Source of the DNA: Ideonella alba
GTDB lineage: Bacteria; Pseudomonadota; Gammaproteobacteria; Burkholderiales; Burkholderiaceae_C
DNA: 64,000 nt
Direction of reading: 5' to 3'
NCBI RefSeq assembly: GCF_018069875.1
Contig: NZ_JAGQDF010000006.1
Location: 62,001 to 126,000, forward strand
Notes under the pieces: generated by a model
What the model was told of the DNA's origin: nothing
Database searches by the model: none
What the model saw: only the letters and a program-made list of their open reading frames with translations
In this document: positions 15,667 to 25,102 of the stretch, in pieces
Layout: the number at the start of each line of letters is the position of its first letter
How positions within the stretch are numbered: position 1 is the stretch's first letter
Made by a program: the position numbers and the translations under genes

Positions 15667-17889
15667 TCAGGCCGAGACGGTCTGGCCTTCGTCGTCCTCG
15701 GGCACCTCGGCCATCGGGGCGAGCTGGAAGTCGCGCAGCCAGGGGCCCAGCGAGGCCCCATCGACCGGCCGGCTGAACAGGTAGCCCTGCATCGTCGTGC
15801 AGCCCTGGCGGTGCAGGATGTGGGCCTGGGCCTGGGTCTCGACGCCTTCGGCGATGACGCTCAGCCCCAGCGCGCGCGCCAGCGCGACGATGGTGGTGAT
15901 GACCGCCTTGCCCTTGTGCGTGACACCCAGGTTCTGCACGAAGGAGCGGTCGATCTTGAGTTCGGAGATGGGCAGCGTGGTCAGGTAGGCCAGCGAGGAG
16001 TAGCCGGTGCCGAAGTCATCGACCGAGATCCGCACGCCCAGCTCGTTGAGCTCCCGCAGCGTCGGCAGGATGGCGTCGATGTTGGTCATCAGGGTGCCTT
16101 CCGTCAGCTCGAGGAGCAGGCGGTCGGGTCGCAGCCCGTGAACCCCGACCGAGCTGGTCACCAGCTCCAGCAGGTCGCTGCGGTGGAACATGCGGCTGGG
16201 CATGTTCACCGCGACGCCGCCCAGGTAGCCGTACTCGTCCTGCCAGGCGCGCACCTGGCGGGTGGCCTCGCGCAGCGCCCATTCGGTCATCGGCACGATC
16301 AGGCCGGTTTCCTCGGCCAGCGGGATGAAATCGGCCGGCGAGACCAGGCGATCCGGCCGCTGCCAGCGCATCAGCGCCTCGACCCCGACGACGCAGCCCT
16401 TGGCCACGTCGATCTTGGGCTGGTAGTACAGGCGCAGCTCGTCGCGCTCGATCGCCTTGTGCAGCGCAGTCTCCAGCTCCAGCATCTCGGGGCCGCGGCC
16501 GGCCAGGCTGGGACCGTAGGTGACGCAGTTGTTGCGGCCGGCGGTCTTGGCGGCGTACATCGCCACGTCGGCGTTGCGCATCAGGTCGGTGACGTTCTCG
16601 CCGTCGCGCGGGTAGAGTGCGATGCCGATGCTGGCGGTGGCGAAGCACTCCTGGCCCGAGACATACAGCGGCTCGCGCAGCGCATCGAGGATGCGGCGGC
16701 CGACCCGCTCGGCATCGGACACGTCATGGACCTCGGGCAGCAGCGCCACGAACTCGTCGCCGCCCAGCCGGGCCACGCCCTCGAGCTGGCGGTGCGAGCG
16801 GTTGCCCACGGTCTCGACCACCACCAGGTCATTGAACTGGTCGCAGTGGCGCACGCAGGCGCGCAGGCGGGCCGAGACCTCGATCAGCAACTCGTCGCCG
16901 GCAAAGTGGCCCAGGGTGTCGTTGATGTTCTTGAACCGGTCCAGGTCGATCATCAGCAGCGCCACCAGGTGGCCGCGGTCGCGGGCCACCTCGAGCGCAC
17001 GCTCGGCGCGGATCATCAGCTGGCGGCGGTTGGGCAGCGTGGTCAGCGCGTCGGTGCTGGCCAGGCGGCGGATGCTGTCCTCGGCATGCCGGCGGTCGGT
17101 CACGTCCTGGACGATGCCGCGGTAGCCGATGCACTGGCCCAGGTCGCCGAACTCGGGTTCGGCCTCGACGTGGATCACCCGGTCGCGCCCGTCCGGCAGG
17201 TGCATCGGGATGTCGTTGGCGATGACATTGACGTTGCGCAGCACCAGGCGCAGCTGGCGGAACAACGCCACCCGGTCGGCGGTGTCCAGCATGTGCAGGA
17301 TCTCGCGCAGCGACAGGTGTTCCTCGGGGCCGTAGCCGAACACCCGCAAGGCCTGCTCGGACAGCTCCAGGCCGCTGCCCAGCGGCAGGTCGGGGCTGTA
17401 CCACCAGTCGAAGCTGCCCATGCGCGCCAGGTACTGGGCGCGGGCGAGGTTGGACTTGCTGCGCTCCAACTCGCGGTTGGTGCGGGCGGTGCGCAGCATG
17501 TAGTGCAGCCGCTGGGTCAGCAGGCTCCACTGGTTGGACTTGACGAAGAAATCGGTGGCCCCCGCCTGGAACGCACGCTGCACCGAGGCGTCGTCCTCCA
17601 GGCCGGTCAGCATCAGCACCGGGACATGCTCGAAGCCGTAGTAGCTGCGCATCTCGCGGCAGGTGTCGAAGCCGTCCAGGCCCGGCATGATCGCGTCGAG
17701 CACGACCAGGTCGGGCACCCAGCCGCTGACCATGCGCAAAGCGTCATTGCCATTGGTGGCCTCGACGATGTCGAACTCGGCCGACAGCGCGGCGCGCGTC
17801 AGCATCAGGTTGACCTCGTCGTCGTCGACCAGCAGCACCCGCGGCCGGTCCGGCGGGTGGATGCCGGGGATCTGATGGCGCTGGCTCAC
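15667..17889 (-). CDS. Response regulator with PAS, GGDEF and EAL domains
   Basis: The product is 740 aa. The start is a GTG at 17889 that overlaps the TGA of the Hpt gene (GTGA), with GGAGG upstream. Domains in order: receiver (residues 16-135; acidic DDD, phospho-Asp in VVLDAIMPG), PAS (about 165-285), GGDEF (about 290-480; GGDEF intact) and EAL (about 490-730; EALMRW, ELTEG, DDFGTG, AEGVET all present). Both catalytic signatures look competent, and the EAL side has its metal ligands. About 20 extra residues (VVVETVGNRSHRQLEG) precede GGDEF, and the I-site position reads RQLE rather than RxxD. It probably sets c-di-GMP in response to phosphotransfer from the adjacent Hpt. Confidence 0.9.
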   Translation of the reverse strand: MSQRHQIPGIHPPDRPRVLLVDDDEVNLMLTRAALSAEFDIVEATNGNDALRMVSGWVPDLVVLDAIMPGLDGFDTCREMRSYYGFEHVPVLMLTGLEDDASVQRAFQAGATDFFVKSNQWSLLTQRLHYMLRTARTNRELERSKSNLARAQYLARMGSFDWWYSPDLPLGSGLELSEQALRVFGYGPEEHLSLREILHMLDTADRVALFRQLRLVLRNVNVIANDIPMHLPDGRDRVIHVEAEPEFGDLGQCIGYRGIVQDVTDRRHAEDSIRRLASTDALTTLPNRRQLMIRAERALEVARDRGHLVALLMIDLDRFKNINDTLGHFAGDELLIEVSARLRACVRHCDQFNDLVVVETVGNRSHRQLEGVARLGGDEFVALLPEVHDVSDAERVGRRILDALREPLYVSGQECFATASIGIALYPRDGENVTDLMRNADVAMYAAKTAGRNNCVTYGPSLAGRGPEMLELETALHKAIERDELRLYYQPKIDVAKGCVVGVEALMRWQRPDRLVSPADFIPLAEETGLIVPMTEWALREATRQVRAWQDEYGYLGGVAVNMPSRMFHRSDLLELVTSSVGVHGLRPDRLLLELTEGTLMTNIDAILPTLRELNELGVRISVDDFGTGYSSLAYLTTLPISELKIDRSFVQNLGVTHKGKAVITTIVALARALGLSVIAEGVETQAQAHILHRQGCTTMQGYLFSRPVDGASLGPWLRDFQLAPMAEVPEDDEGQTVSA

Positions 17890-18302
17890 CGCGCGGCCTC
17901 CGCAGCCAAGGTCCATTCGACGCGGCGACGAATCCCCTCGGCATCAGCGGCCAGCACGGCCAGCCTCTGGTCCATGCCGGGGCTGTCCAGGCCGTGGGCG
18001 ACCAGATCGCGCTCGATCTCGGCGCACAGCTGGCCGAAGGGCTCGGCACCGATCTGCAGCGAGGAGGACTTCAGCGAGTGGACCACCATGCGCAACGCCG
18101 CGGTGTCACCGCGACCGCGGGCGGCCTGGATCTCGGGCAGGTAGCGGTCGAGCGAGCCGAGGTAGGTCTTGAGCACGCGCAGCACGAACATCGAGCCGCC
18201 GGCCGGATCGAGCGACCGCAGCACCGCCAGCGCCTCGTGGCGCAACGGGGGCGCGCTTGCGGCATCCAGGGCTGCGGACAAAGGGGGCAAGGAGGTCGAC
18301 AT
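17886..18302 (-). CDS. Histidine phosphotransfer (Hpt) protein
   Basis: The product is 138 aa, with the Hpt signature VVHSLKSSSLQIGA (HxLKG-like) and His75 as the phosphorylated residue. There is no other domain. Its stop overlaps the GTG of the REC-PAS-GGDEF-EAL gene, so the two are translationally coupled and most likely exchange phosphate. A hybrid kinase to feed the Hpt is not part of this operon; the kinase at 18446, divergent from it, has no receiver domain. The phosphodonor may therefore be encoded elsewhere. Confidence 0.85.
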   Translation of the reverse strand: MSTSLPPLSAALDAASAPPLRHEALAVLRSLDPAGGSMFVLRVLKTYLGSLDRYLPEIQAARGRGDTAALRMVVHSLKSSSLQIGAEPFGQLCAEIERDLVAHGLDSPGMDQRLAVLAADAEGIRRRVEWTLAAEAAR

Positions 18303-18445
18303 CAGCGGGCAATATACATGGCAAGCATGCGTCCAGCCCGGGCCCGGGTCAACCTGGAAATGGGCGGCCTGACGGTCGTTTTACGCAGGACCGGACCGGG
18401 CAGCGGACTGTCAGCGCCTCACGCAGGCTCTTTACAATCGGTCGC

Positions 18446-20026
18446 ATGAGTCCGCCGCCGCGCCCCACCGCACTGCCCGGCAGGTCGCTGACCTGGGCGG
18501 CTGTCGCCCTGGTCCTGGCGGGCCTGCTGTGGCCCTGGGCGCCCTGGGGCGGCAGCGAGGCGCGGGTGGGTGACCCCAGCGGTCCCTGGGCCTGGCTGCC
18601 GATGCTGGCCTTTGGCGCTGCCTGCGGGCTGGCCGGCCTGCTGTGGGGCCGCCAGCACGCCGAGCGTCAGCTCAGCGAGCAGCGCCAGGCGCTGCAGCGC
18701 ACCGAACAGCTGATCGACGCCTGGTACTGGGAAACCGACCCCAGCCACCACCTGACACTGTGGCGGCCGCCGCCCGAAGCGCCCTCGGCCGACTGGGCCG
18801 AGACCCTGCCCGCCGGCCTGACCCTGGGCCAGCGCTTCCGGCTCGACCACCCGGGCGCCCTGGAGGCCCGGCTGGACAGCCATGCCGCGCTGCTGGATGT
18901 GCGGGTCATGCGCCAGGATGGCGAGCACCCCGAACCCTGGTCGCTGCGGGCCGTGCCGCGCTACGGTGCCGATGGCTGCTTTGCCGGCTACCTGGGCTGT
19001 GCCAGGCCGCTGTCGCAGCTGGAGCAGCGCGCCTTCGACCAGGCCGCGCTGGCCAGCCTGCTGCCCGGCCTGGGCGTGGCCGCGCTGGTGCTGCGCGAAG
19101 GCGCCCAGGGCTGGGCGGTCGAGGCGCTCAGCGACGAAGCCGCCAAGCTGCTGCAGCTGGAGCCGGCGGCGGCCCGCGGCCGCGACTGGCCCAGCGTGCG
19201 CCAGGCGCTGCCCGCACCGCTGGCCGACGCCGCCGCGCAGCTGGATCCCGGCGCGTCCTGCGCCGCCGGTGACTGGACGCTGGACGTGCACGGCTTCGAG
19301 CATGGCCAGGTGATGCTGCTGCGCGGCGCCGCGCGGGCCACCGAGGCCACGGTCAGCGCGGCCGAGCACGAGTCCTTCACCTATTCGGTCTCGCACGACC
19401 TGCGCGCGCCGATCCGCGTGGTCGATGGTTTTGCCCGCATCCTGAAGGAGGACTACGGCCGCTTCCTCGACCGCATCGGCAACGACCACCTTGACCGCGT
19501 GCTGGCCGCTGCGGCCCGCATGAACGCGATGATCGACGCCTTGCTGGCGCTGTCACGCCTGCAGTCGCAGCCGCTGCAGCGCCGCCCGGTCGACCTGTCG
19601 CAGCTGGTGACCTACATCCTGGACGACCTCAAGCGCGAGCATCCGGAGCGCGTCACCGAGCTGCAGATCGAGTCGGGCATCGTGGTCGATGGCGACCCCA
19701 CGCTGCTGCGCATCGCGATGGACAACCTCATCGGCAACGCCTGGAAGTACAGCAGCCAGGCGCCGACCACCCACATCGAGTTCCGCCGCGAATCGCGTGA
19801 CGGCCAGGCGGTGTACGTGGTCGCCGACCGCGGCGCCGGCTTCGACATGCGCTTCGCCGACCGCCTGTTCGGCGTGTTCCAGCGCCTGCACAGCCCCAAG
19901 GACTTCCAGGGCACCGGCGTGGGCCTGGCCTCGGTCAAGCGCATCCTGCGGCGCCATGGCGGTGACATCTGGGCCGAGTCGGAGGTGGGCCAGGGGGCCC
20001 GCTTCTACTTCACGATCGGCGGCTAG
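18446..20026 (+). CDS. Membrane sensor histidine kinase
   Basis: The product is 526 aa. The ATG at 18446 gives MSPPPRPTALPGRSL, then two TM segments (TWAAVALVLAGLLWPW and LPMLAFGAACGLAGLLWG). A PAS-like sensor region spans about 90-290. HisKA has phospho-His317 in SVSHDLRAPIRVVDGF, the phytochrome-like kinase type. HATPase_c follows with NLIGNAWKYS, DRGAGFDM and GTGVGLASVKRI boxes. It ends in ARFYFTIGG without a receiver domain. It is divergent from the Hpt/GGDEF-EAL pair and may phosphorylate the receiver of that protein directly. A longer in-frame start at 18257 is unlikely because it would overlap the Hpt gene start region. Confidence 0.88.
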   Translation: MSPPPRPTALPGRSLTWAAVALVLAGLLWPWAPWGGSEARVGDPSGPWAWLPMLAFGAACGLAGLLWGRQHAERQLSEQRQALQRTEQLIDAWYWETDPSHHLTLWRPPPEAPSADWAETLPAGLTLGQRFRLDHPGALEARLDSHAALLDVRVMRQDGEHPEPWSLRAVPRYGADGCFAGYLGCARPLSQLEQRAFDQAALASLLPGLGVAALVLREGAQGWAVEALSDEAAKLLQLEPAAARGRDWPSVRQALPAPLADAAAQLDPGASCAAGDWTLDVHGFEHGQVMLLRGAARATEATVSAAEHESFTYSVSHDLRAPIRVVDGFARILKEDYGRFLDRIGNDHLDRVLAAAARMNAMIDALLALSRLQSQPLQRRPVDLSQLVTYILDDLKREHPERVTELQIESGIVVDGDPTLLRIAMDNLIGNAWKYSSQAPTTHIEFRRESRDGQAVYVVADRGAGFDMRFADRLFGVFQRLHSPKDFQGTGVGLASVKRILRRHGGDIWAESEVGQGARFYFTIGG

Positions 20027-20147
20027 ATGTGAAGTGTCAACAGGTTCTTGCGTGAAGCGGGGAGCCTGGACATGGGAGGCAAGCAGCCGATGCCGTGATG
20101 ACGGCGGCGCCAGGCCCGCAGGCCGTGGCACGGACGCCTGCCCGCCC

Positions 20148-20810
20148 TCAGTCGGCGTGCCGGGCCAGCAGCTCGGCCGCGTCGACCAGCGCCGCGGCGT
20201 GCATGGCCAGCGACCGCCCGTCGGCGTCGGCCAGGCGCTGCAGGCGCTCCAGCGCCTGGTGGCGGGTGATCGAGTAGCGGTGCATCAGCACCCCCACCGC
20301 CAGCGGCAGCGGGTCGGACAGCAGATCACGCGGCGCGGCGGGGGCGGCCACGACCGGGACCACCGGCGTCGCCACCGGGGCTGCCGCCGGACCGGCCGGC
20401 ACCGGCCGCGGGGCGCCGCCGCGGCGCACATTCGACACCGCCGCCTCCACCGTGGGCACGATCTGCGCCACGTCCAGCGGCTTGACCAGGTAGGCCACCG
20501 CGCCGAGTTCGCGCACCCGCTGCACGGTGGCGCTGTCGGCAAAGGCCGACAGGAACATGAAGGGCGTGCCCAGCGACTCGCGCAGGTAGTCGGCCACATC
20601 GAAGCCGGTCTTGCCCTCCATGCGGATGTCAAGCAGGGCCAGGTCGGGGCGGTGTTCGCGGGCCAGCAGGATCGCGTCATCGCCGTTGTCGGCGTCGATC
20701 ACCTCGAAGCCGGCCTGCGACAGGCCGTGGGTGACGGTGGCCAGCACCAGGCGGTCGTCGTCGACCACCAGCACCTTGCCCTTGCTGCCCTGCATCACCT
20801 CAGCTGTCAT
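20148..20810 (-). CDS. ANTAR-domain response regulator (PdtaR/AmiR-NasT type)
   Basis: The product is 220 aa. The N-terminal receiver (residues 12-125) has DDD, phospho-Asp in LALLDIRMEG and Lys in YLVKPLD. A Pro/Ala linker follows, and a C-terminal ANTAR three-helix domain (about 165-215: VGVLMHRYSITRHQALERL). ANTAR proteins bind paired hairpins in nascent RNA and act as antiterminators. The kinase 40 bases upstream is of the HisKA_2 class that normally pairs with ANTAR regulators, as in PdtaS-PdtaR, so the cognate pair is clear. RNA targets are not evident nearby. Confidence 0.88.
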   Translation of the reverse strand: MTAEVMQGSKGKVLVVDDDRLVLATVTHGLSQAGFEVIDADNGDDAILLAREHRPDLALLDIRMEGKTGFDVADYLRESLGTPFMFLSAFADSATVQRVRELGAVAYLVKPLDVAQIVPTVEAAVSNVRRGGAPRPVPAGPAAAPVATPVVPVVAAPAAPRDLLSDPLPLAVGVLMHRYSITRHQALERLQRLADADGRSLAMHAAALVDAAELLARHAD

Positions 20811-20850
20811 CTGCGGATTCTCGCCCAAACCGCGCCGCCCGTGGGGCCGC

Positions 20851-23775
20851 TCAGAGCGGCGCCAGCAGCGACACCGCCGGCGGCTGCAGGCGCAGCGCGG
20901 CCACCACGCTGCCGCCCTGCTGCTCCAGCGCCAGGGCGGCGCCCTTGCGCGGCAGCAGCGCCCGCACCAGGCCCAGGCCCGAGATGCCGGTGGGCACCGC
21001 CGCGAGCTGGAAGCCCTCGGGCAGCCGGCCGTCGTTGACCACCGCGATCGACACCTCCTGCTCGCCGAAGTGCACCTGGCAGCCCAGCGCGCCGCCGGCG
21101 CCGCTGTGCTTGATGGCATTGGTCAGCAGCTCGTTGACGGTCAGCGCGATCGGGATGGAATCGGCCTCGCTGAGCGCGAAGCGGTGCGGCGCCGCGCCGT
21201 CGATGGTCACGCTGATCGGCCGACCGAACATGCGCTGCACCGAGCCGCAGATCGCCTCCACCACGTTGCGCACCCGCAAGGGGCCGCTGATGCCGACCTG
21301 CAGGCCGTGCACCTGGGCGATCGCGTGGACCTGGCTGACCGCCTCGGCGATGGCCGCAGCCGCCTCGGGGTGGCGCTGGGCGTTCTGCTGCAGCAGGCCG
21401 GCCACGCCCTGCAGGTTGTTCTTGATGCGGTGGTGGACTTCCTTGACCAGCATCTCGCGCTGGGCGATGGCGGCCTCCAGCCGCGCCTGGTCGGCGGCGC
21501 GCTGCTCGGTGACGTCGCCGGCCACCAGCAGCAGTTGCTCGGGCACCTCGCCGCGGGCGTCCAGCGCCACGATGCGCACATCCCAGACCCGCGGCGCCTG
21601 GCCCGGCGCCGCCGGCAGCAGCAGCTCGCGGTGCACGCTGGCGTGGGTGCGCGCGGCGCGGTCCAGGTCGGCCACCAGCGGCTCGGCCAGATCGGCCGGC
21701 AGCCAGCGCAGCGGCGGCTGGTCCTGCATCCGCGCCAGCGGCTGGCCGGCGAACTCGGACATCATCTGGTTGAGCTGCACCACCTTGTGGCTGTCGGCCT
21801 CGAACAGCGCAATGGCCAGCGGTGCGGTTTCAATGATGCGCTGCAGGCTGGCGCGGGCACGGGCGATCTGCACCTCGGCCTCGCGCCGGCTGTCGATGTC
21901 CATCAGCGCGAAGGTCAGCTGGCGCTGCTGCGACTCGCGGCCGGTCACCACCACATTGCCCACCACCCAGAACTCGCGGCCATCGCGTGCCTTCAGGCGG
22001 CAGTCGAAGGTCTCGGCCTGGCCTTCTTCCAGCGTGGTCAGCCAGTCGGTGCGGCGCAGCGGGTGGTCGGGCTCGGCGGTGGCCACGGTGCCGATCTGCT
22101 GGCCGACGAAATCGGCCAGCTCGCCGCCGAACATGCGCCGCGCCGAGCGGTTCATCCACTCGATGCCGCGGTCGTCGACGCTGACGATGCCCACCAGCAC
22201 CGAATCGAGGATGGCGCGCGTGCGGTCGGCCTGCAGCAGTACCTGCTCGCGGGCGCGCCGACGGTCGTCCACGCTGACAAAGGAGCAGATGCTGCCGGCG
22301 CGCGGGTTGGCGGTGTCGACCAGGCGCTGGCTGGACAGCACCCACAGGCTGCGGCCATCGCGCCGGCGCAGCTGCCGCTCGGCGCTGTGGCGGCCCGAGG
22401 TGGCCAGGTCGCGCCGCTCGCTGGCGCTGTGCGCCAGGTAGCTGGCCTCGTCGGCGAACAGCTCGGACAGCGGCATGCCCTGCAGGCTGGCCTGGTCGTG
22501 GCCGCTGAGCTCTTCCATCGCCTGGTTGGCGCGCTCGATGCGGCCGTCGCGCTGGTAGACGATGCCCACGTCGGACAGGCTGAACATCAGCTCGCGCTCG
22601 CGCGCCAGCGCCGCCATCTCGGCCTCGCGCTGGCGCAGCTCGGTGATGTCGGTCAGCACCGCCACGGTCTCGTCGGCGCCGCGGCCGATGTCGCCCGAGC
22701 GGCGCAGCGCCAGCGCGTACCAGCGCCCGCTGCCGCCGATCTCGCCAGGGCTGAACTCGGTGGCGCAGCGGTCGTCACGCACGAAGGCCGCCAGCGTGGC
22801 GTCGACCACCTCGGGCGCAACGCCGCCGCGCAGCAGCAGCTCGCCCAGCGTGGCGCCGCGGGCGCTGCCTTCGGGCAGGCCCAGCAGCAGCTCGAAGCGG
22901 CGGTTGCAGCGCACCAGGCCCGGGCCCAGGAAGTAGGCTATGCCGGCCGGGTTCTCGTCGAGGATGGCGGTCAGCTCGCGCAGCAACTGCTCGTTGCGCC
23001 GGCGCGCGCCCTCCTCCTGGCTGACGTCCAGCGTCATCACGCTGAAGGCGGCGCGCCCCGGTGACAGCTCGCCGGGCTCGACGCGCGACATCAACCAGCG
23101 CTGCCCGGTCTGCGGATGCTGCACCGCGTAGCGCACCTCCACCCGTTCGCGCTGGCGCAGCGCGCGCTGCAGGCGCTCGTACTCGGGCAGTGAATCCGGC
23201 TCGACCAGCTCCTTGCTGACCGAGGTGATCGCCGCCGAGGGCGCGCCTGCGGCGGCGCCAACCGCCCGGCGCGCCGAGGTGGCCGGCCGCGGCACCCAGC
23301 CGCGGGCGGCGTCCCAGGAGGCCAGGCCGACCTCGGCGTCGCCCATCAGCGCGGCGATCTCCAGCCTGGAGAGGTCGCGCTCGTCCTCGATGCTGCGGTC
23401 GTCAAACGACGCCAGCCAGCGCGCGCCCTGCTCCATCGGGGCCAGCGCGGTGATGCGGGCGCGCAGCCGGTGGCGCAGGCCGTCCTGGCCGTCGACGAAG
23501 CCGTCGAGCTCGCGCGGGGCACCGGGGCGTGGCAGGTCGCCAGGCCAGCCCAGCAGCTGTTGCAGGACCGGCGGCAGCTGGTCCACGCGCTCGGTGGCGT
23601 GCCCGGCGAGACGGCGCAGGGGTGGGTTGCTGCGCAGCACCTGGCCCCGCTCGTCGAACATCAGCAGCGCCTGCGGGCTGAGTTCCAGCAGGGCCTCGAC
23701 ATCGGTGTCGGCACAGGGCCGGGGGGCGCGCGCGGCGCCCAGGGGAATGGAGGAGGAGCGGAGGATGGAACTCAT
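20851..23775 (-). CDS. Soluble multi-PAS HisKA_2 sensor kinase (PdtaS-like)
   Basis: The product is 974 aa with no membrane span. Successive PAS/PAC repeats fill the first 770 residues (for example DERGQVLRSN, DENPAGIAYF, QRDGRIERAN, VDDRGIEWMN, and a last one at about 645-760). The kinase core starts at 770: VKEVHHRIKNNLQ with phospho-His781 or 782, the HisKA_2 signature, then HATPase_c with VNELLTNAIKHS and ISGLGLVRALL. It should respond to a cytoplasmic or redox/ligand signal through the PAS modules and phosphorylate the ANTAR regulator encoded 40 bases downstream. The size is unusual compared with the roughly 500 residues of mycobacterial PdtaS. No heme or flavin motif is obvious by eye. 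Confidence 0.85.
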   Translation of the reverse strand: MSSILRSSSIPLGAARAPRPCADTDVEALLELSPQALLMFDERGQVLRSNPPLRRLAGHATERVDQLPPVLQQLLGWPGDLPRPGAPRELDGFVDGQDGLRHRLRARITALAPMEQGARWLASFDDRSIEDERDLSRLEIAALMGDAEVGLASWDAARGWVPRPATSARRAVGAAAGAPSAAITSVSKELVEPDSLPEYERLQRALRQRERVEVRYAVQHPQTGQRWLMSRVEPGELSPGRAAFSVMTLDVSQEEGARRRNEQLLRELTAILDENPAGIAYFLGPGLVRCNRRFELLLGLPEGSARGATLGELLLRGGVAPEVVDATLAAFVRDDRCATEFSPGEIGGSGRWYALALRRSGDIGRGADETVAVLTDITELRQREAEMAALARERELMFSLSDVGIVYQRDGRIERANQAMEELSGHDQASLQGMPLSELFADEASYLAHSASERRDLATSGRHSAERQLRRRDGRSLWVLSSQRLVDTANPRAGSICSFVSVDDRRRAREQVLLQADRTRAILDSVLVGIVSVDDRGIEWMNRSARRMFGGELADFVGQQIGTVATAEPDHPLRRTDWLTTLEEGQAETFDCRLKARDGREFWVVGNVVVTGRESQQRQLTFALMDIDSRREAEVQIARARASLQRIIETAPLAIALFEADSHKVVQLNQMMSEFAGQPLARMQDQPPLRWLPADLAEPLVADLDRAARTHASVHRELLLPAAPGQAPRVWDVRIVALDARGEVPEQLLLVAGDVTEQRAADQARLEAAIAQREMLVKEVHHRIKNNLQGVAGLLQQNAQRHPEAAAAIAEAVSQVHAIAQVHGLQVGISGPLRVRNVVEAICGSVQRMFGRPISVTIDGAAPHRFALSEADSIPIALTVNELLTNAIKHSGAGGALGCQVHFGEQEVSIAVVNDGRLPEGFQLAAVPTGISGLGLVRALLPRKGAALALEQQGGSVVAALRLQPPAVSLLAPL

Positions 23776-23833
23776 GTCGCGCAGCAGGGCTGCGACGAGT
23801 GTACGCGTCGCCCGCCTGTGCGGGCAGCGCGCC

Positions 23834-25042
23834 TCAGCCCTGCAGCTGTCGCGCCGCGGCCAGCGACTTCAGCACCGCCTCGTTGTACTCGCCAGGCGTC
23901 AGCAGCAGCGACTCCATCGCCGCCTCGATGTCATAGGGCAGCCCGGCCTCCACCGCCTGGGCCAGTGCCAGACCCGGGGCATGGGCGCCCGCGCCATCCA
24001 GCAGTGCCAGGGCCACGCGCTCGGGCACCGGCAGCTTGGACAGCAGCTGGGTGAAGGGCTGGACCAGCATGCGGTCGAGCAGCGAGAACACGCCGCAGAT
24101 GAAGGCCTCGTTGCGCAGGGTCTCGTCGCCCTGCAGGCGCGCCAGCTCCTCCATCAGCAGGCCACGGCGCACGGCCAGATGCATCATCGGCTGCAGGTCG
24201 GGGCTGTCGACGGTGCTGGTCAGCAGCAGCGCCAGCCAGCGCTTGAGGCGCTGGTAGCCCAGCACCATGATGGCGTGCTGGAAGGAGGTGATCTCGACCG
24301 ACAGGCCGAAGCCCGGCGAATTGATGTAGCGGATCAGCCGGAAGGCCAGCGCCGGGTCGCGGCGCAGCACCTCGTCGAGGCGGCCCACCGGCTCCTCGCG
24401 GTCCAGGCGCTGCATCAGCTCGGCCACGGTGCTCACCGCGCCGGGGAAGTCGCGCCGCTGCGTGCCGCCGACCGGCGGGTCGCCCAGCGGCCAGCCCACC
24501 ACCGCGGTGGCGCCGCGCTTGAACGCGGCGGAGGCCTCGGCCGGTGTGTGCACGCCCGACTGGGCAAAGGGCAGCGACCGTGCAGGCACCGCTGGCGCGG
24601 CCTCACCCGGCACGCGGCGTTCCTCGTCGACATCGATCACCGCCAGCTTGAAGCTGCGCAGTTGCTCGGGCGCCAGCGGTGCCAGCGGCCGGCCCTTGAG
24701 CACCAGACCCTGGCCGTGCGAGGACAAGGTGGCCAGACGGTCGGTGGTGGCCGCATCGGCCAGCATGAAGGCTGGCAGCTCCACCAGCCAGTGCGCCTGC
24801 ACGCCGGCACGCTCCAGCCAGTCCAGAAGGGCACGCAGCCAGGTCTCGCTGGTCAGGTTCAGGGCGATCGGGCCGGCCTCGGCGGGCCAGGTCCCGGCCA
24901 GCAGCGCGGCCAGTGCCTCGGGGTCCGGCGCCGGGCCGCCAGGCAGCGGGTGCACGGTCAGGCGGGCGATGGACGGCTGGCGGCGCGCGTCGAACAGCGC
25001 GCTGCCCGCCAGGATCAGGTGGTCGAGCACAGGGGCAGACAT
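23834..25042 (-). CDS. HDOD-domain signalling protein with degenerate EAL-like N-terminus
   Basis: The product is 402 aa. The C-terminal 200 residues are an HDOD domain (RLDEVLRRDPALAFRLIRYIN, SFQHAIMVLGYQRLKRWL, FICGVFSLLDRML), the non-hydrolytic relative of HD phosphohydrolases. The N-terminal half has the layout of an EAL barrel (ALNLTSETWL, LVELPAFML, FKLAVIDVDEE) but without EAL, DDFG or other catalytic residues, as in the YuxH/CdgJ family. Such proteins act as signalling scaffolds and affect motility in Vibrio and Pseudomonas. It sits 60 bases downstream of flgL on the same strand, which fits a motility-related role. Confidence 0.82.
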   Translation of the reverse strand: MSAPVLDHLILAGSALFDARRQPSIARLTVHPLPGGPAPDPEALAALLAGTWPAEAGPIALNLTSETWLRALLDWLERAGVQAHWLVELPAFMLADAATTDRLATLSSHGQGLVLKGRPLAPLAPEQLRSFKLAVIDVDEERRVPGEAAPAVPARSLPFAQSGVHTPAEASAAFKRGATAVVGWPLGDPPVGGTQRRDFPGAVSTVAELMQRLDREEPVGRLDEVLRRDPALAFRLIRYINSPGFGLSVEITSFQHAIMVLGYQRLKRWLALLLTSTVDSPDLQPMMHLAVRRGLLMEELARLQGDETLRNEAFICGVFSLLDRMLVQPFTQLLSKLPVPERVALALLDGAGAHAPGLALAQAVEAGLPYDIEAAMESLLLTPGEYNEAVLKSLAAARQLQG

Positions 25043-25102
25043 GGCTGAACAGGGTTGGGTGGACGACGAACCGGCCCGCGCAGGTCAAGGCCGGTCGGCC
25101 GC

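Noticed and set aside
15304-18144. Open frame of 946 codons on the plus strand
   Set aside because: It is antisense to the GGDEF and EAL genes, whose motifs are unmistakable. The composition (His, Gln, Ala, Val repeats) is what high-GC antisense frames produce.
20611-23064. Plus-strand open frame of 817 codons
   Set aside because: Antisense to the multi-PAS kinase. There is no ribosome-binding site and no domain signal.
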